This document shows positions 1 through 12,669 of a stretch of 64,000 nt of DNA, in pieces; positions within the stretch are counted from its first letter, which is position 1, and every line of letters begins with the position of its first letter. Made by a program: the position numbers and the translations under genes. Source of the DNA: Paragordius varius. Lineage: Eukaryota > Nematomorpha. The notes beneath the pieces were generated by a model that saw nothing but the letters and a program-made list of their open reading frames with translations, ran no database searches and was not told the DNA's origin. Location of the stretch: NCBI GenBank assembly GCA_964247055.1, contig OZ176056.1, positions 5,890,001 to 5,954,000 of the forward strand, given 5' to 3'.

Positions 1-59
1 TATATCCCAACCAATTATCGAATTATTACATTATATTTCCGTATTTAGGATATAAGAAT

Positions 60-469
60 TTAGATTTCACTGACTTCCGTGGAGCCAATGTATTTGGATT
101 TTCTTTCTTTCGTCAACTGATAATTATAAGAAATGCCATAGTAATGCAATAAATAGCTATCACAATATCACTTAAATTATAAAACATTAACATGACCTCA
201 AAAGTCTGATTGTTTTAATATATTAAAATTTTTGATAAGAGTCAATTCTAATAAATGAGATAGTATTAAAAAATGAGTACTTAATTGACATAACAGTTGA
301 AATAGTTGATTTTACATTTCGCTTGCATTCGCCAATAAAAGAATTTATATATCTGAAGATAAACTTGAATTGCCTCAGCCAATGAAAAGAAAGCTGTGCA
401 AATATCAATATACACTTCTTATTCAACGACACTCCAACAGCACGCAAAGCCTGGTTAAAGCATTTACGA
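60..469 (-). CDS. 3' end of an unrecognised host gene (two exons)
   Basis: Two exons on the minus strand join in one frame. The upstream exon (316-469) follows a strong acceptor (tttcttgcag) and reads RKCFNQALRAVGVS..., then KKCILIFAQLSFHWLRQF, to a GT donor after ...GECKRN. The terminal exon (60-116) follows an attatcag acceptor and reads LTKERKSKYIGSTEVSEI and a stop. The first ends and the second begins in phase 0, so the join keeps the frame. The peptide has a hydrophobic and aromatic middle that could be a membrane-embedded or buried helix, then a basic, hydrophilic tail. No family is recognised. An alternative is that the first exon runs on without splicing to its own stop at 223-225. 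Base composition is less AT-rich than the surroundings, which supports coding. The 5' part was not found in the window. Confidence 0.45.
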
Positions 470-760
470 CTGCAAGAAATTATACTTTAACAGTAAAAAT
501 TTTCTTTTTTTATATAAATGATAGATATGTCCAAAAATAATTAAATGTATTGATAAAAACGAAAAAAGTAGACCTTTTTTCCTGTAAATTTATGGTGTTA
601 TCTATCAAATATAATTAAATTAGAAAAAACTATTTAATCTCTCTTCTTTATGTGTTTTTTAAACTGTTTTTATAATTAAAAATTTGACATGACACCAAAA
701 AAACGGTGTTTTCTTTTTGGCAAATTTTTCCTGGCTTATAAATACGTCATAGAATCAAGC
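470..760. other. AT-rich stretch, nothing recognised
   Basis: Intronic or intergenic AT-rich DNA between the left-edge exons and the first micro-exon unit. No exon with acceptable splice borders, repeat or RNA gene was seen. Confidence 0.4.
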
Positions 761-2642
761 AAGATGTTTATCCTCATAAATGTGAAAATAAGTTTAAAAA
801 TAACTTTAGAAAAGTTATTTTTACATCAAAATATATTAAAAAAACCACTGAAAAAAAATTAAAACTTTTTTCCTTTATGTTAAATTAATAATCTACCATT
901 TGTAGAGTTATGGAAATTAAGCTCACCTGATTCACTCTTATTTTCTTTTGATACTAATTTTATTTTAAATAAGGTCTTAAATTTATATAATTATATTTAT
1001 GAAATATATCTATGAGGTTTCAATTTTTCTGTAGAATGCCCATTACCTCTAAGTATAGAATTAAGCAATTACGCATGATTGAGATAAATAGGCCGTTAAA
1101 GATTCATGTATAATTTGTATACTTTTTTGAACAAAACACCGAATCCAGCATGTTAAAATTTAAGAAGAAAATAATTAAAGACAAAACATAAAAATATTTT
1201 ACAAAAAAACCAATTTTATAAATATCCTTTAACGATAAAATTAAAATAGCCTACTGAAATTTTTTCATAGTGCCACACCGCTAATGATTCAAACGAATTT
1301 TGACATTATTGCGCCATCAATAATCAAATATGTATTTTGGCGAATAACTTCTTAAAAAACTCTAAAGTATTAGTTCTTAGAATCTGTTGAATTCAATGTA
1401 TATTAAGTAAATTTAGTGCCTCAACATATCTCAAATCATAAATAGTGACCTTTAAGTCACTCTAATTACTGATGATTTTAGTTGCAATCCTTTTAAAAGA
1501 AAATTTATTGAGAATACAAAATCTTGGCAAAATCAATTAAAAATAAATCCCAGCCATAGTATTTGATTTTCCACTTTCTTTAGCTTCCATCCTAGATCCA
1601 TTATTTGCTACTTCTGCATATTATAAAATACATACTATATAATTGCTATATCTAAGTTAATATATATTGCTAAGTTGATCATAAATGTAGTTATTATAAT
1701 TTAGAGACAACCCACTATATCTCTTAATCGGTAAATATATAATCTCAAAATAATAATTTTTAGCAATCGGCTATTTTTAAATAATTTGATATAATTTTTT
1801 ACAACATGTAAGTAAAGTGGTGAACATCAGATGGTTAAATAATTCACATTTTTTAATTTAATAATTTGGCTAATTTTGTTGAAAAAGCTTTCATATAATA
1901 TATAAAATAAAGTGTAATATCCATCAGATTGAAATAATTAAAAATTAAATTTTATTTTTTGAATATAATCGAACTTTCATCAAAATTATTTAAAGAATTT
2001 AAAAATTATTTTTCAAATTTGGCCTCATCGGAGTTTAATAAGCAAACTTTACAATTGGGGGTTTATAATTATCAATCCATTTAAAGAGAATCTTATGTTA
2101 TTTGTTTTATAAGCGGTGACTATTAAGTTCATGTCATCTAAGTTTACTGTAAAATAATTTTTTGAATTTGGGCACCACTGCCCTTATTTTTGTGTAATGT
2201 TACATTTCAGAATAAGACCATATGATAATATAAATAAAAAATGTTACTCAAAATTATATTTAACCATTGATATAAGAAATATAACTTTTAGCTATTATAC
2301 GAAAAAATATATACCAATTATAGTATTATTAGCAGAAACATTGTTCAAGTTTTCTTCGTCTTTAAATATTATATAGAATAAAGTATTTAATATTTTACGA
2401 TTGTTACTCAAAATTATATTTAACAATTGATATAAGAAATATCTTTTAGCTATTATATGAAAAAAAATCCAATTATATTAATATTAATAGCAGGAACATT
2501 GTTTTCGTCTTTAAATATTATTTAGAGTAAAGTATTTAATAGTTTACATTGTTATATTAATACTAAAACATCATTAATAAAATGCAAGGTCTAATATTTA
2601 TAAGAAATTGCAATAAGGGTTGTGCAATTATATAGCCTCACA
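760..2642 (-). pseudogene. micro-exon gene copy U1
   Basis: Exons seen, on the minus strand from 5' to 3': E10 up to 2,642 (cut by the hAT insertion), E7 twice (2,470-2,508 and 2,315-2,359), E5 (2,121-2,146), E3 (1,716-1,770, 55 nt), E2 (1,551-1,613, 63 nt) and E6 (927-953, 27 nt, followed by a gtgagc donor). The E2 donor is GG instead of GT, and the distal E7 donor is GA. No E9 is recognisable below 927. E7 lies in a 160-bp tandem duplication (2,243-2,402 and 2,403-2,562), so this unit gained a micro-exon by local duplication. The exon frames themselves remain open. Probably inactive because of the lost donors and the transposon in E10. Confidence 0.6.
2243..2562 (-). repeat. 160-bp tandem duplication containing exon E7
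   Basis: Two adjacent diverged copies, each starting gttactcaaaattatattt, carry one E7 each (45 nt and 39 nt, both multiples of three). It is a local exon duplication. Confidence 0.8.
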
Positions 2643-3240
2643 CAGTGGCGGAACTATAAATTGTGGGCCCCCCAATCTTTAAATACTGGCCAACCATTCC
2701 CCAAAAAAAATCGTTTGAAGTTATCTTTTCACCTGGCGCCTCACTTAGATTCCTAAACATATATTTAAACCTATCCTACTATGAAGACTAAATTCCTAAT
2801 TCATAAATGGGACAGCTTGTTAAGTGAAGCTTTCTTTAATTCGCTATATTCGTTGATATAAACACATTGTCAACATATGCGTAGAATACGGGCCCATCTA
2901 GGAATAGCAGCGGGGAAACTGCTTAAATATAGATTAATTGCTAAAAGATATTTTTTCGGAATTCGGATAAATAAATTTTGACATTTGTTTAGTCAGAATA
3001 AATTATTTTTATGATAATATGGTTTTTTGATATTATAATAACAGGGCTTCGAACCGGTTCTAAAAAAGTAGAATTAGAACCGGACTTTAATTTCAAAATG
3101 AATCGCTTCCTTAAACAGCAATAGGTTCCAATACGACTTGATAAATATGTATTAATTAATGTATTGATTAAATGGAACATTAATGTGCGGACAGCCAAGT
3201 TTAAATTTTGAGAATGGCCCTCTTAAATTGCCGACCATTG
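2643..3240 (+). mobile_element. hAT-type non-autonomous element, deleted derivative
   Basis: Begins with the terminal motif CAGTGGCGGAACTA after the target gcctcaca (2,635-2,642) and matches the left part of the complete copy at 15,789. Its right side is missing: element sequence passes directly into DNA just upstream of terminal exon E9. The same junction occurs near 37,680 and 41,490, so the deletion predates the duplications. Confidence 0.75.
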
Positions 3241-3245
3241 TTTTG

Positions 3246-3316
3246 TTAATCCTTATCAAAATTACGAAATCGGAAATATTGTTTTAAAGAAGCAATTCTA
3301 TTTATTTGCGTTAAAG
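3246..3316 (-). CDS. terminal micro-exon E9 of U2
   Basis: After a ctatag acceptor and 2 nt, reads LTQINRIASLKQYF... and FDKD, then TAA. It is 71 nt (2 nt plus 23 codons including the stop), the same length as the E9 exons of U5 and U8. Confidence 0.6.
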
Positions 3317-4619
3317 CTATAGAAATGGTTAGGGAACCTTATGCGGACGATGGGCCGCGTTTTTAACAGCCCCTTAAAGCACTACCTCTTTAAATCAAAA
3401 AATATCTTTTTAAATATTACTTTTGCCATTATGTAATATAAAATCTACCAATTGGAGTGTTACGGTCAGGCTGTCGACTCGATTCCCTCTTTTTTTCTTT
3501 TGCCACTAAAGTTATTATGAAAAATAAAGTCTTAAATTTATATAATTATATTATAAATTATATCATTATAAGATTTCAATTTTGCTGTAGGATATCTGAT
3601 AAAAAATTGAAACTTTTTGCATTATGTAAATTATCTCAGTAAGCCTAGTGATATATTCAGGCTACCACTGGATTCACTGTTATTTTCTTTTGACACGAAA
3701 GATATTATTTTAAATGAATAAATTTATACAATTATAATTATAAAATATATCAATATGAGGTTTCAATTTTCCTGATAACCCTTGCCTCTAAGTATGCAAT
3801 TAAGCTATTACGCATCATTCAGATAAATAGGCTGTTAAATATTCTTGCATTATTAAAACCGAATTCGGATGTTAAAATTGAAGAAGAAAATAATTAAAGA
3901 CATATCATAATAAGTAGTTACAACAAAACCAATTTGTTTAATAATCTTTTTATGTTAAAATTAATATAAAATAGCCTACTAAAATTTTTTCGATAGGGTG
4001 CCATACCGCTAATGATAACATTATTGCAATCAATAATTATTACTAAACTTAGAATGTGCTTTTTAAAATACTAACAAAATGTAGTGCCTCACCATATATC
4101 AAATCATAAATAGTAAAAATTCTATGAGCTTTCAGACACTATAACTATTGATGATTTTAGTTACAATCCTTTTTTTTCAAAGAAAATTTGTATCAAAGAT
4201 GTTGGCAAAAAATTAATTGAAAAAATAAATACCAGAGATATTGCTAGGTTTTACACTCTCTCTAGATTTCATATCAGAACCAGCATTTGTTTCTTCTAAA
4301 GATTTTAAAATACATAATAATAATTATTATTCAATCAAATTAAATGCTAAATCGGTCATAAATGTATCATAATTTTCATTCAACTCAATAATTCGAAAAT
4401 TTTTCATAAACAGGTTAGTTACACATTTAACCTAACACTTTACAGTTGGGATTTATTATAAAACGTTAAATATTCAGTCAAAGATATCAATATATAGAGT
4501 CTTATATTTATTTGTTTTATAAGCGACTTTTACGGTCATGTCATCTAAGTTATTGTAAAATTATTTTTTTGGATTTGGGTATTGCCCTTATTGCTGATAT
4601 TACATCATATTTTTCTAAA

Positions 4620-5230
4620 ATTGCTTATATATTAATTATGCTAAAAGAAAAATACGATTTTTTGATCTGTTATTATCTGATAATATCATAATAATTTAAT
4701 ATCTCAAGTTTTATCATTTTATTTTTAATTATGGTTATTTTTCATTTTTTGCCTAATTTTGATTTTCTATCAATATTTGAAAAACTGTCGTTTATATAAA
4801 AATTTTCTGGCAAAAAATTCGCTGGTTAGAACTTTATGAAAAAAATAGAGATAAAAATTGACCTTCTTTTTTACACACAGTGAAATAGTTGTTAACTAAT
4901 TTATATCTATAAATATTTTTAAAGATTAATATGCCGTAAATTGGCTTTTCGATTAGCAATCACAAATTGGAAATAACTTTCTTTAATCTTGGGGCCCCCT
5001 ATAACAATTTTCTTACATATTTTTACGAGATTGTATATCATCATTTTGTGTTTAAAAATTAAAAATTCGCATATAAAAGATTAAATTTGAGCCATGTCAA
5101 AAATTAAATTATTTAGGCATGGGAATCATGTATTAAATATTACATTAAAATTATTTTTATTCAAAAAAAAAACGATTAATATATCTATAATCCAAACTTC
5201 TCAAAACTTAATATAAAACAAATAGCCTAC
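4620..5230. other. unassigned AT-rich block inside U2
   Basis: Lies between the duplicated exon blocks of U2 and recurs almost unchanged at about 39,060-39,700 in U9. No exon with splice borders was found; possibly intron or an old insertion. Confidence 0.4.
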
Positions 5231-6394
5231 TAAAACATTTTACGCTAATGATACCTATGAATTTTTACATAAATATTGTGCCATCAAAACTCAAATGTGT
5301 ATTTTGGCGAAAAATATAGTAGAATGTGTTTTTGAATTCAATATATATATTAAATAATTTTAATGGCTTAACATATCTCAAATTATAAATTTTAAAAATT
5401 GTATGATCTCTAAAACACTGTAATTATGTTGATTTTAGTTGCAATCCTTTTTTAAGATAATTTGTGAGAAACAATCAAGAAAAATAATTAGAATAACTAT
5501 ATACCAGAGATATTCTTTAGTTTTACGTTTTCTTCCATTCTAGATCCATTTGTTACTTCTGCATTTTATAATACATAATATATAACTAATATATCTAAGT
5601 TAAATATTGCGAAATCGGTCATAAATGTAGTTTTTATAATTTTCATACAACCCACTAGATATCTCAATCGGAAAATATAGAATAACTCAAAATGATTTTT
5701 AGTAGTCGGCTATTTTTGACGAGTAAGTAAAGTGTGTGAACATCAGATGTTTAAATAATTAACATTTTTAAATTTAATAATTTGGCTACTTTTGAAAAAG
5801 CTTTCATATAGTATATAAAATAAAGTGTAATAATCCATCAGATTGAAATAATTAAATTAAATTTAATTTTTTGAATATAATCGAACTTTCATCAAAATTA
5901 TTTAAAGAATTTAAAAATTATTTTTCAAATTTGGCCTCATCGGAGTTTAAAAAGCAAACTTAACAATTGGGGGTTTATAATTATCAATCCATTTAAAGAG
6001 AATCTTATGTTATTTGTTTTCTAAGCGGTGACTTTTAAGTTCATGTCATCTAAGTTTACTGTAAAATAATTTTTTGAATTTGGGCACCACTGCCCTTATT
6101 TTGGTGTTATGTTACATTTCAGAATAAGGCCATATGATAATATAAATAAAAAATTAATTAGATAATGTTACTCAAAATTATATTTAACCATTAATATAAG
6201 AAATATAACTTTTAGCTATTATACGAAAAAAAATATACCAATTGTATTAGTATTATTGTTAGCAGGAACATTGCCCATGTTTTCTTCGGAATCTTCAAAT
6301 GATATTTAGAGTAAAGTATTTAATATTTTACACTGTTATATGAATAAAACATCATTAGTAAAATGCAAGGTGTAATATACCATTTTTCATGCAA

Positions 6395-6660
6395 AAACAT
6401 CATTTTTTCAACCAAATGCAACATTTTTTCAACCAAACGCAACATTTTTTCAACCAAACGCAACATTTTTTCAAGCAAACGCAACATTTTTTCAAGCAAA
6501 GACATCATTTTTTCAAGCAAACGCAACATTTTTTCAAGCAAACGCAACATTTTTTCAAGCAAACGCAACATTTTTTCAAGCAAACGCAACATTTTTTCAA
6601 GCAAACGCAACATTTTTTCAACCAAAGACAACAGTTTTTCAAGCAAAAACAACAATTTTT
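6395..6660 (+). repeat. 21-bp minisatellite, left arm of MITE copy 1
   Basis: About twelve units of ttttttcaagcaaacgcaaca with variants (accaaa, gacatc). Because 21 is a multiple of three, all frames stay open and give spurious FFKQTQH-type ORFs. Confidence 0.9.
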
Positions 6661-7312
6661 TAAAAATTAAAAACCATTTTTTTTATTTTAATACATATTA
6701 AATTTAAAGTTAATGGAAATTAAATTTAGCGTAGAATTATGATTTTTATTATTTTATAATAAATATGTGATGGTATGATTGATTTTCAAACAAAATTTTG
6801 CCCATAATTGCATTATTTATATTATTTTATTCTTTTACAACTTTAGTTTAACCTTATCAGTCCATACATTTTGCACTTCAAAATTGTCCTTGAAAATTAA
6901 AAGTTGGTCCTAGAACACTTCAATTTGGTCCTTCAATATTTTAATTTTGATTCTAACTTTTATTAATCAAGCAATATTTTATTCATCTATCCTATCATTA
7001 ACCTATTTTCTTTATTTCCTAAACTTTTAAGGGAATACCATTTCTTTCATAAGAACCGTATATCAATATTATTTTTTATAAAAAATTTAACATTATTAAA
7101 CATCTAGGATTTGTGGGTTATTAATCGTAATATTTAGTTTAAAACATCAATAAGTTAATAATATTGATTTAAAGATGTTTGAAAATCAATCATACCATCA
7201 CATATTTATGATAAAATAATAAAAATCATAATTCTACGCTAAAATTAATTTCCATTAACTTTAAATTTAATATGTCTTAAAATAAAAAAAATGGTTTTTT
7301 ATTTTAAAAAAA

Positions 7313-7495
7313 TTGTTGTTTTTGCTTGAAAAAATGTTGTCTATGGTTGAAAAAATGTTGCGTTTGCTTGAAAAAATGTTGCGTTTGCTTGAAAAAATGA
7401 TGACTTTGCTTGAAAAAATGTTGCGTTTGCTTGAAAGAATGTTGCGTTTGTTTGAAAAAATGTTGCATTTGGTTGAAAAAATGATGTTTTTGCAT
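7313..7495 (-). repeat. 21-bp minisatellite, right arm of MITE copy 1
   Basis: The inverse array of the left arm with fewer units (about eight to nine), so the two arms differ in repeat number although they are otherwise inverted copies. Confidence 0.9.
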
Positions 7496-7568
7496 GAAAA
7501 ATGGTATATTTATCTGAATATATTGCAAAAAGGGTTGTGCAGTTAAAATGTGCCCTTATAGCCTCACA

Positions 7569-8455
7569 CAGTGGCGGAACTATAAATTGTGGGCCCCCCC
7601 GCAAGCTTTAAATACTGGCCAACCTTTGCCCCCCAAAAAATCGTATGAAGTTATCTTTTGACCTGGCGCCTCACTTAGATTCCTAAACATATATTTAAAT
7701 CCTACTATGAAGACTAATTTCCTAATTCATAAATGGGACAGCTTGTTAAGTGAAGCTTTCTTTAATTCGCTATATTCGTTGATATAAACACATTGTCAAC
7801 ATATGTGTAGAATACGGGTCTATCTAGGAATAGCAGCGGGGAAACCTTAAATATAAATTAATTGCTAAATATTATTTTTTAGAATTCGTATAAATAAATT
7901 TTGACATTTGTTTAGTCAGAATAAATTATTTTTTTGATAATATGGTTTTTTGATATTATAAAAACAGGCCTTCGAACCGGTCTAAAAAAGTGGAATTAGA
8001 ACCGGGCTTTAATTTCAAAATAAATCGCTTCCTAAAACAGCAACAGGTTCCAATACAACTTGATAAATATGAAATAAGATTGATTAAATGGAACATTAAT
8101 GTGCGGACCGCCAAGTTTTTAAATTTTAAAAATGGCCCATTAAAATTGCTGACCACTGTTTAAGTGTGTGATGAAAGTTTATCGAAAATTTGTTAACTAA
8201 AGATAAATTTCAAAATAACATGAATCAAAGGTTAAAAACATTAGAAAAATAATGCACATTTGTATACCAGACATATGTTAGCCAATTGACTTAATAATAA
8301 AATATGTGAAATAACAATCATTCTGTTAAAATTTAATGAATGTCCTTCAGGATTGCAATACAAAACATTTTTTACAAAATTAAAGTTATTTCTCATACAA
8401 TGTTGTAAAATGAATTGACCCACATTAATGTGGTTGGCCTGCATTAATTGCATAT
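7569..8455 (+). mobile_element. hAT-type non-autonomous element, 5' part
   Basis: Starts CAGTGGCGG after target gcctcaca (7,561-7,568) and follows the complete copy until about 8,455, where it abuts the 3' region of LINE copy A. The right terminus is missing. Confidence 0.75.
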
Positions 8456-11400
8456 TCCATCCAACGCGTTTTAGGGCGCCCTTTCCCCTCTTGCCTTCAC
8501 AATATAATCATCAATCTGTTTACCAATGTAATTATTATCTCTTCTTTTAACATGTCCGAACCATCTTAAACGATGTACCATAAAACTTTTGCGTTATTGG
8601 TTTGATTTCCGTACTTCCTCTTATGTAGACATTCTTCACCTTGTCATTCCTCGTTACACCGCACATCAATCTAAGCATTCTCATTTCAGTAACCTCCAAG
8701 TTCTTTTCTGATTTCTTTATTGCCCATGTCTGTGAGTTGTACATCATTTTTGGCTGTACAACAGCACTGTAAATCTGACCCTTTACTTTTAGGTCAATAT
8801 TTTTGTCACACAAAACATATGAGATCTTTTTATAATTTGCCCAACTATTTCGAATTCTTAAATTAATATCAAGTGTTAAAGAACCATCTGCTGCTAAAAT
8901 CGCTCCTAAATATTTGCATTCCTCCTGTTTAATACCCACCCTTCTTCTAATTCTGTTTCTCGTTTTTTCCCGCCAAAATTTATCAGTTCTGTTTTCTTTT
9001 TATTAACTTTTAATCCGCATCGTCGTAACAAATCAATCCATTTACCCACCAATTCTTTCAATTCATGCAACTCGTCGGACAGCCTTATTAGGTCGTCTGC
9101 ATAAAGTAAATACAGCCACCATGTTGCCCCACTTCTTTTGAAATTTGGTCTATGCATATTATAAATAGTAACGGGCTGATTGCAGACACCTGATAGACCC
9201 CTTCGTTTATTTTAATAGGACCTGATACTCCCTGGTGTGTTATTTTGGTTTGGGAATCGTACATGCATTTTAAAATCTTTTTGTAACTTTCAGGGACGTT
9301 TTTCCGTCTTAAGCTCCACCATATTGTGCTTTGTGGTATTCTGTCATAAGCCTTTTCAATATCAATACAAATACCATGCAACTCCTTTTTCATTTCTATA
9401 TGCTTCTCGATTAGCCTTCTTACTGCGATCGGATCAATGGTGGACTTTCCTGAAAAAAAACCAAATTGATTACCCTCTATACTAACCATTTTTCTCATTC
9501 TTTTCTATTGTACTTTCTCAAATAACTTCATTGTATGCGACATCTCTAATTATTACAATCATTAATATCTCCTTTACCCTTGAAAATGGGAACAGTGAAA
9601 CTATCCTTCCATTCGGTTGGTATCATGCCTGTAGTAACTACATTATTAAAAATATCCGTCAAAAATTCAATACCTTTCTCTGACATTATTTTCCAACAGT
9701 TTATGTTATTATCGTCCGGACCTGCAGCCTTATTTATTGACATCTCTTTCAAACCAGCCTGGACTTCTTCTTTTGTTATACTTTCAATATGCGCAGATAT
9801 ATAATCTGGTGTTTCATGAAAATTTGTTTCACTGACGCCCAATTCAAGCTCCTGGAAGTATTCTTTCCACCTTTTCAATATTTTCGATTCCTCAACGAGT
9901 AATTTGCCGTTTTTATCTTTAGCTGTCCCGTAAGGGGGCAAGTCTAGCTTTCTTCTGTGTCTTTGTCGAGCAATTTTAAAAACTTTGTTTAGATCTTGCT
10001 TACTGTTTACCTCTTTATATAATGATGCAGTCTTTTCTTTTTTGACCAATCTTACAAGCCTTTTAAGTTCCTTATTAATCCTTTTACATTTTTCCTTGTC
10101 TCCTGCTTGGTGGGTAAACCTCCACATTTCAAAAGCTTTATTTCAGCCATGCCTCTCTATAAACCTGATTTCTGCCACCTTTCATTCCGCACACCTTAAC
10201 TCCCGCCTTCTTATTTTTTTTGGCAATTGAGACCAAACATTTTCTGGATCACTGTACCTGTCTAGTATGCCTACCGTTTCTACAAATCTCTCTTTACTGT
10301 TTCTTAGGAATTCCCATTTAATTACCTTCGGCGCTATAAGCTTAGGCTTTTCGGCATTTATTGGTATATCTGTCATATATTCACATAATTAAATTATGTT
10401 GTGTACTAATTTGCAGGTAGGTTGGACTTTGCAGTCCAAAACAAACTTTAAAGACTTTCGTGGCAATAGAATATAATCAATTTGTAACTTCTTATTTCCA
10501 CTTTCGTAGGTAATTAAGTGGCTATCCCTTTTAGTGTATTTGCCATAGCAATGTTATAGGATTGGGCAAATTTTAATAAACTAGCCCCTTCTTCAATTAT
10601 GACCCTGTAACCTTTTCCGCCGTGCCAAGGCTCAAACCTCTCCTATTTTGTCCCACGTGCCCATTGAAATCACCACAAAATATGATTTCTTTGTCTTTCG
10701 TTAATGAAGTCATTTCTGCGTCTAACAAATCATAAAATTTATCTTTCTCCGGTTTAGCTAACCCTATCTGGGGGGCCTAAACGCTAAAGATAGTAAAAAC
10801 CCTCTTATTTAACAATAGGTCGACACTTATAATTCTACTGTCAGCACGTCTAACATCAATTACTTGATTGGCAAATCATGAACACACTATTATGGCGACC
10901 CTACTGTAACCATCCGTAGAACCTGAATAAAACATTTTATAATTATCCTCTAATGTCTTAGTACCATTTCCACGGTATCTGGTCTCCTGAATGCCCAAAA
11001 AATTTACTTTTTTTACCCTCATAATTTAACTAAATCATATTACTTACTTTTTAACGAACCAACATTTATACTGGCAAAACACACTCTACAACATTCCTTA
11101 TCCCTATTGACCCCTACCTCCGTGCAATGGCTGGATCTGGCCTGCACGCCTTACAAAAAACACCCATAAAAAACAAAAATACAATATAGAAGAATAATAA
11201 TAGATAAAAATAAAAACTAAAATATATAGGAACTAATATGTAAATGCAACCAAAAAGAATCAAAATATTTGAACCAAAAAATAAAAAAAATACATAAATA
11301 AATTATATCAATAAATAAAAATGAAATTAAATACGCATCTTTACAACTGAGGAATTAGAATTATGATTTGGAATATGTAATAATAAAACAATAAATAGAA

Positions 11401-11470
11401 AAATTATAAGAAAAATATTATAAAGGTAATTACGCGCCATTTTTGAATGAATGTCTCAGTAATATATAAA
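8456..11470 (-). mobile_element. RTE-clade LINE, copy A (broken)
   Basis: Minus-strand non-LTR retrotransposon with an apurinic endonuclease domain (about 10,500-11,150) and reverse transcriptase. RT pieces in order: N-terminal region (9,546-10,127), fingers/palm with QFGFFSGKST and DIEKAYDRIP (9,088-9,498), the LLYADDL catalytic box (8,906-9,157) and a C-terminal region with KYLGAILAADGS and MLRLMCGVTRNDKV (8,547-8,939). These blocks match the RTE-type endonuclease-reverse transcriptases common in animals (family knowledge). The reading frame is broken into several ORFs, so it is not autonomous. It lacks about 110 bp at its 3' end compared with copy B and there abuts a hAT fragment. The 5' UTR-like leader, to about 11,470, matches copy B. 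Confidence 0.85.
8547..10127 (-). pseudogene. reverse transcriptase of LINE copy A
   Basis: Carries the RT palm motifs, including AYDR and the YADD box, spread over overlapping frames. Frameshifts separate the N-terminal, palm, YADD and C-terminal parts. The C-terminal part resembles the region after RT in RTE proteins. Copy B covers the same domain and is also broken. Confidence 0.8.
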
Positions 11471-12010
11471 ATTATCCATCAGATCGATATAATTAAAAAT
11501 ATTATATATAATTTAGTATTTTAAAGATAATTAGACTTTAATCAAAATTTAATTATTTGGAGTGAAAAAAGTCATTTATCAAATTTCTATGCATTGGAGT
11601 CTAAATATATATTTGCAAAATTTATTAACAGGTTAGATAAACATTTGGCCTGACAACCAACTTTACAATTGGCGGTAATTAAAATTAATTAGTCATTGTT
11701 ACTCTAAATTATAAAAAACCATTGATATAAAAATTATAACTTTATGCTATTATATAAAAAAAATATACCAATTGGATTAGTGTCATTGTTAGCAGGCGCA
11801 ACCTTAGATGGACTCGCAATGTTTCCTTTGGAATCTTAAATATTAGTTAGAGTGAAATAATTAATAATTTACATCGTTATATTAATAGAACATTATTAAT
11901 AAAATGCGAGGTCTATTGAAGAATATCTTGCAAAAAAGGGTTTTGCAGTCAAAAATTATACCCTTATAGCCTCATAATCAAACGCTATTTTCTTGTTTTA
12001 TAATTCACAA
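11471..12010 (-). pseudogene. micro-exon gene copy U3 (5' part only)
   Basis: Exons seen: E10 near 11,930-11,980 with an early stop, and E7 (11,769-11,834, 66 nt, AG and GT intact, reading SKGNIASPSKVAPANND...). This E7 has a 12-nt in-frame addition compared with U2. An E8-like piece lies near 11,575-11,630. The rest of the unit is separated by LINE copy A, inserted at the intron sequence tccatcagat. Confidence 0.55.
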
Positions 12011-12669
12011 AAGCGTTTTTATAATTGCGAAAATATTCTTGATTGGGTAAATTATAAATTAATCGGAATATCAATCAAACTTTTTCAAATGTTCGGGAAA
12101 ACGTTTTGATTGACTGGGAAAACGTTTAGTTCGATTAGAAAATTTCGATTCATATGATTATTAAACAAAATATATGAATAACAGTATGATTACACATTTA
12201 TTTTATGAACTAGATTTTATCACTATATTTGGGAGTCGACTAATCTAAACTTTGTTTTAGATATCAAAACAGGAGATTAATTACTTTACGGTGTAATTTA
12301 TTTTGGGTTTAGAGCATTTTTAACATTATGCACCTACTAAATTAATATACAATGGTGTTAGTTCTTGCCAAAATTCCGAAATATCAAATTGTTTTAGAGA
12401 AGCAATATTATTTTAATGTTAAAGCTAAAAAATGGTAAGGAAACCGATGGATAATGGGCCGTGTTTTTAACACCCTCTGTAATGTACTACCTTAATTGTG
12501 ATACCATGTATTAAAATAATATCCACATAAACGTGAAAATAAATTTAGGAAATAACTTTTATATAAAATATTTTTACTATAAAATATATTAATGAACCAC
12601 TAATAAAAGAACTTTTGCCATTTGTAATATATAATCTACCAGTTGTAGTGTTATGGGCTTCAAACTCAC

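Larger units (their letters stand above)
6378..7506. mobile_element. MITE with minisatellite-bearing inverted repeats, copy 1
   Basis: Ends are TACCATTTTTCATGC and its reverse complement, flanked by TA on both sides. The paralogous site at about 40,826-40,840 reads straight through with one TA, so element and target are defined exactly. Each arm begins with tandem 21-bp units (consensus ttttttcaagcaaacgcaac), followed by unique inverted-repeat sequence and a short AT-rich centre. No transposase. The TA target suggests mobilisation by a Tc1/mariner-like transposase (inference). The 1,129-bp element lies within U2 next to exon E10. Confidence 0.85.
3246..7568 (-). pseudogene. micro-exon gene copy U2 (internally duplicated, interrupted)
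   Basis: Exons on the minus strand: E10 (interrupted; pieces around 7,509-7,568 and 6,361-6,377), E7 (6,239-6,292, 54 nt, AG and GT intact), E5 near 6,045 with an in-frame stop, E8 near 5,940, E3 near 5,660-5,710 (54 nt, so out of phase), E2 (5,505-5,558, 54 nt), a second E5 near 4,520, a second E2 (4,233-4,295, 63 nt), two E6-like exons (3,666-3,695 with its acceptor AG lost; 3,479-3,505) and E9 (3,246-3,316, 71 nt, ending in TAA). The block holding E3/E2 is present twice, so the unit has grown by internal duplication. The minisatellite MITE sits in E10. A near-identical copy without that MITE is U9. Confidence 0.6.

Noticed and set aside
1030-1110. Conserved segment after tttttctgtag on the plus strand (repeated near 12,770, 18,675, 23,490 and 38,210), considered as an exon on either strand.
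   Set aside because: Stops on the plus strand in all copies, and on the minus strand the frame shifts between copies (2-nt length differences), so no consistent exon could be drawn.
6320-6701. Several ORFs of 90-112 codons with repeated FFKQTQH or LLEKMLR on both strands (also at 7,304-7,604, 21,430-21,651, 22,371-22,685).
   Set aside because: They are translations of the 21-bp minisatellite; every frame stays open because the period is a multiple of three.
6395-7495. Regular short repeats that might suggest a CRISPR array.
   Set aside because: The units are contiguous with no unique spacers, lie inside a TA-flanked MITE, and the genome is eukaryotic.
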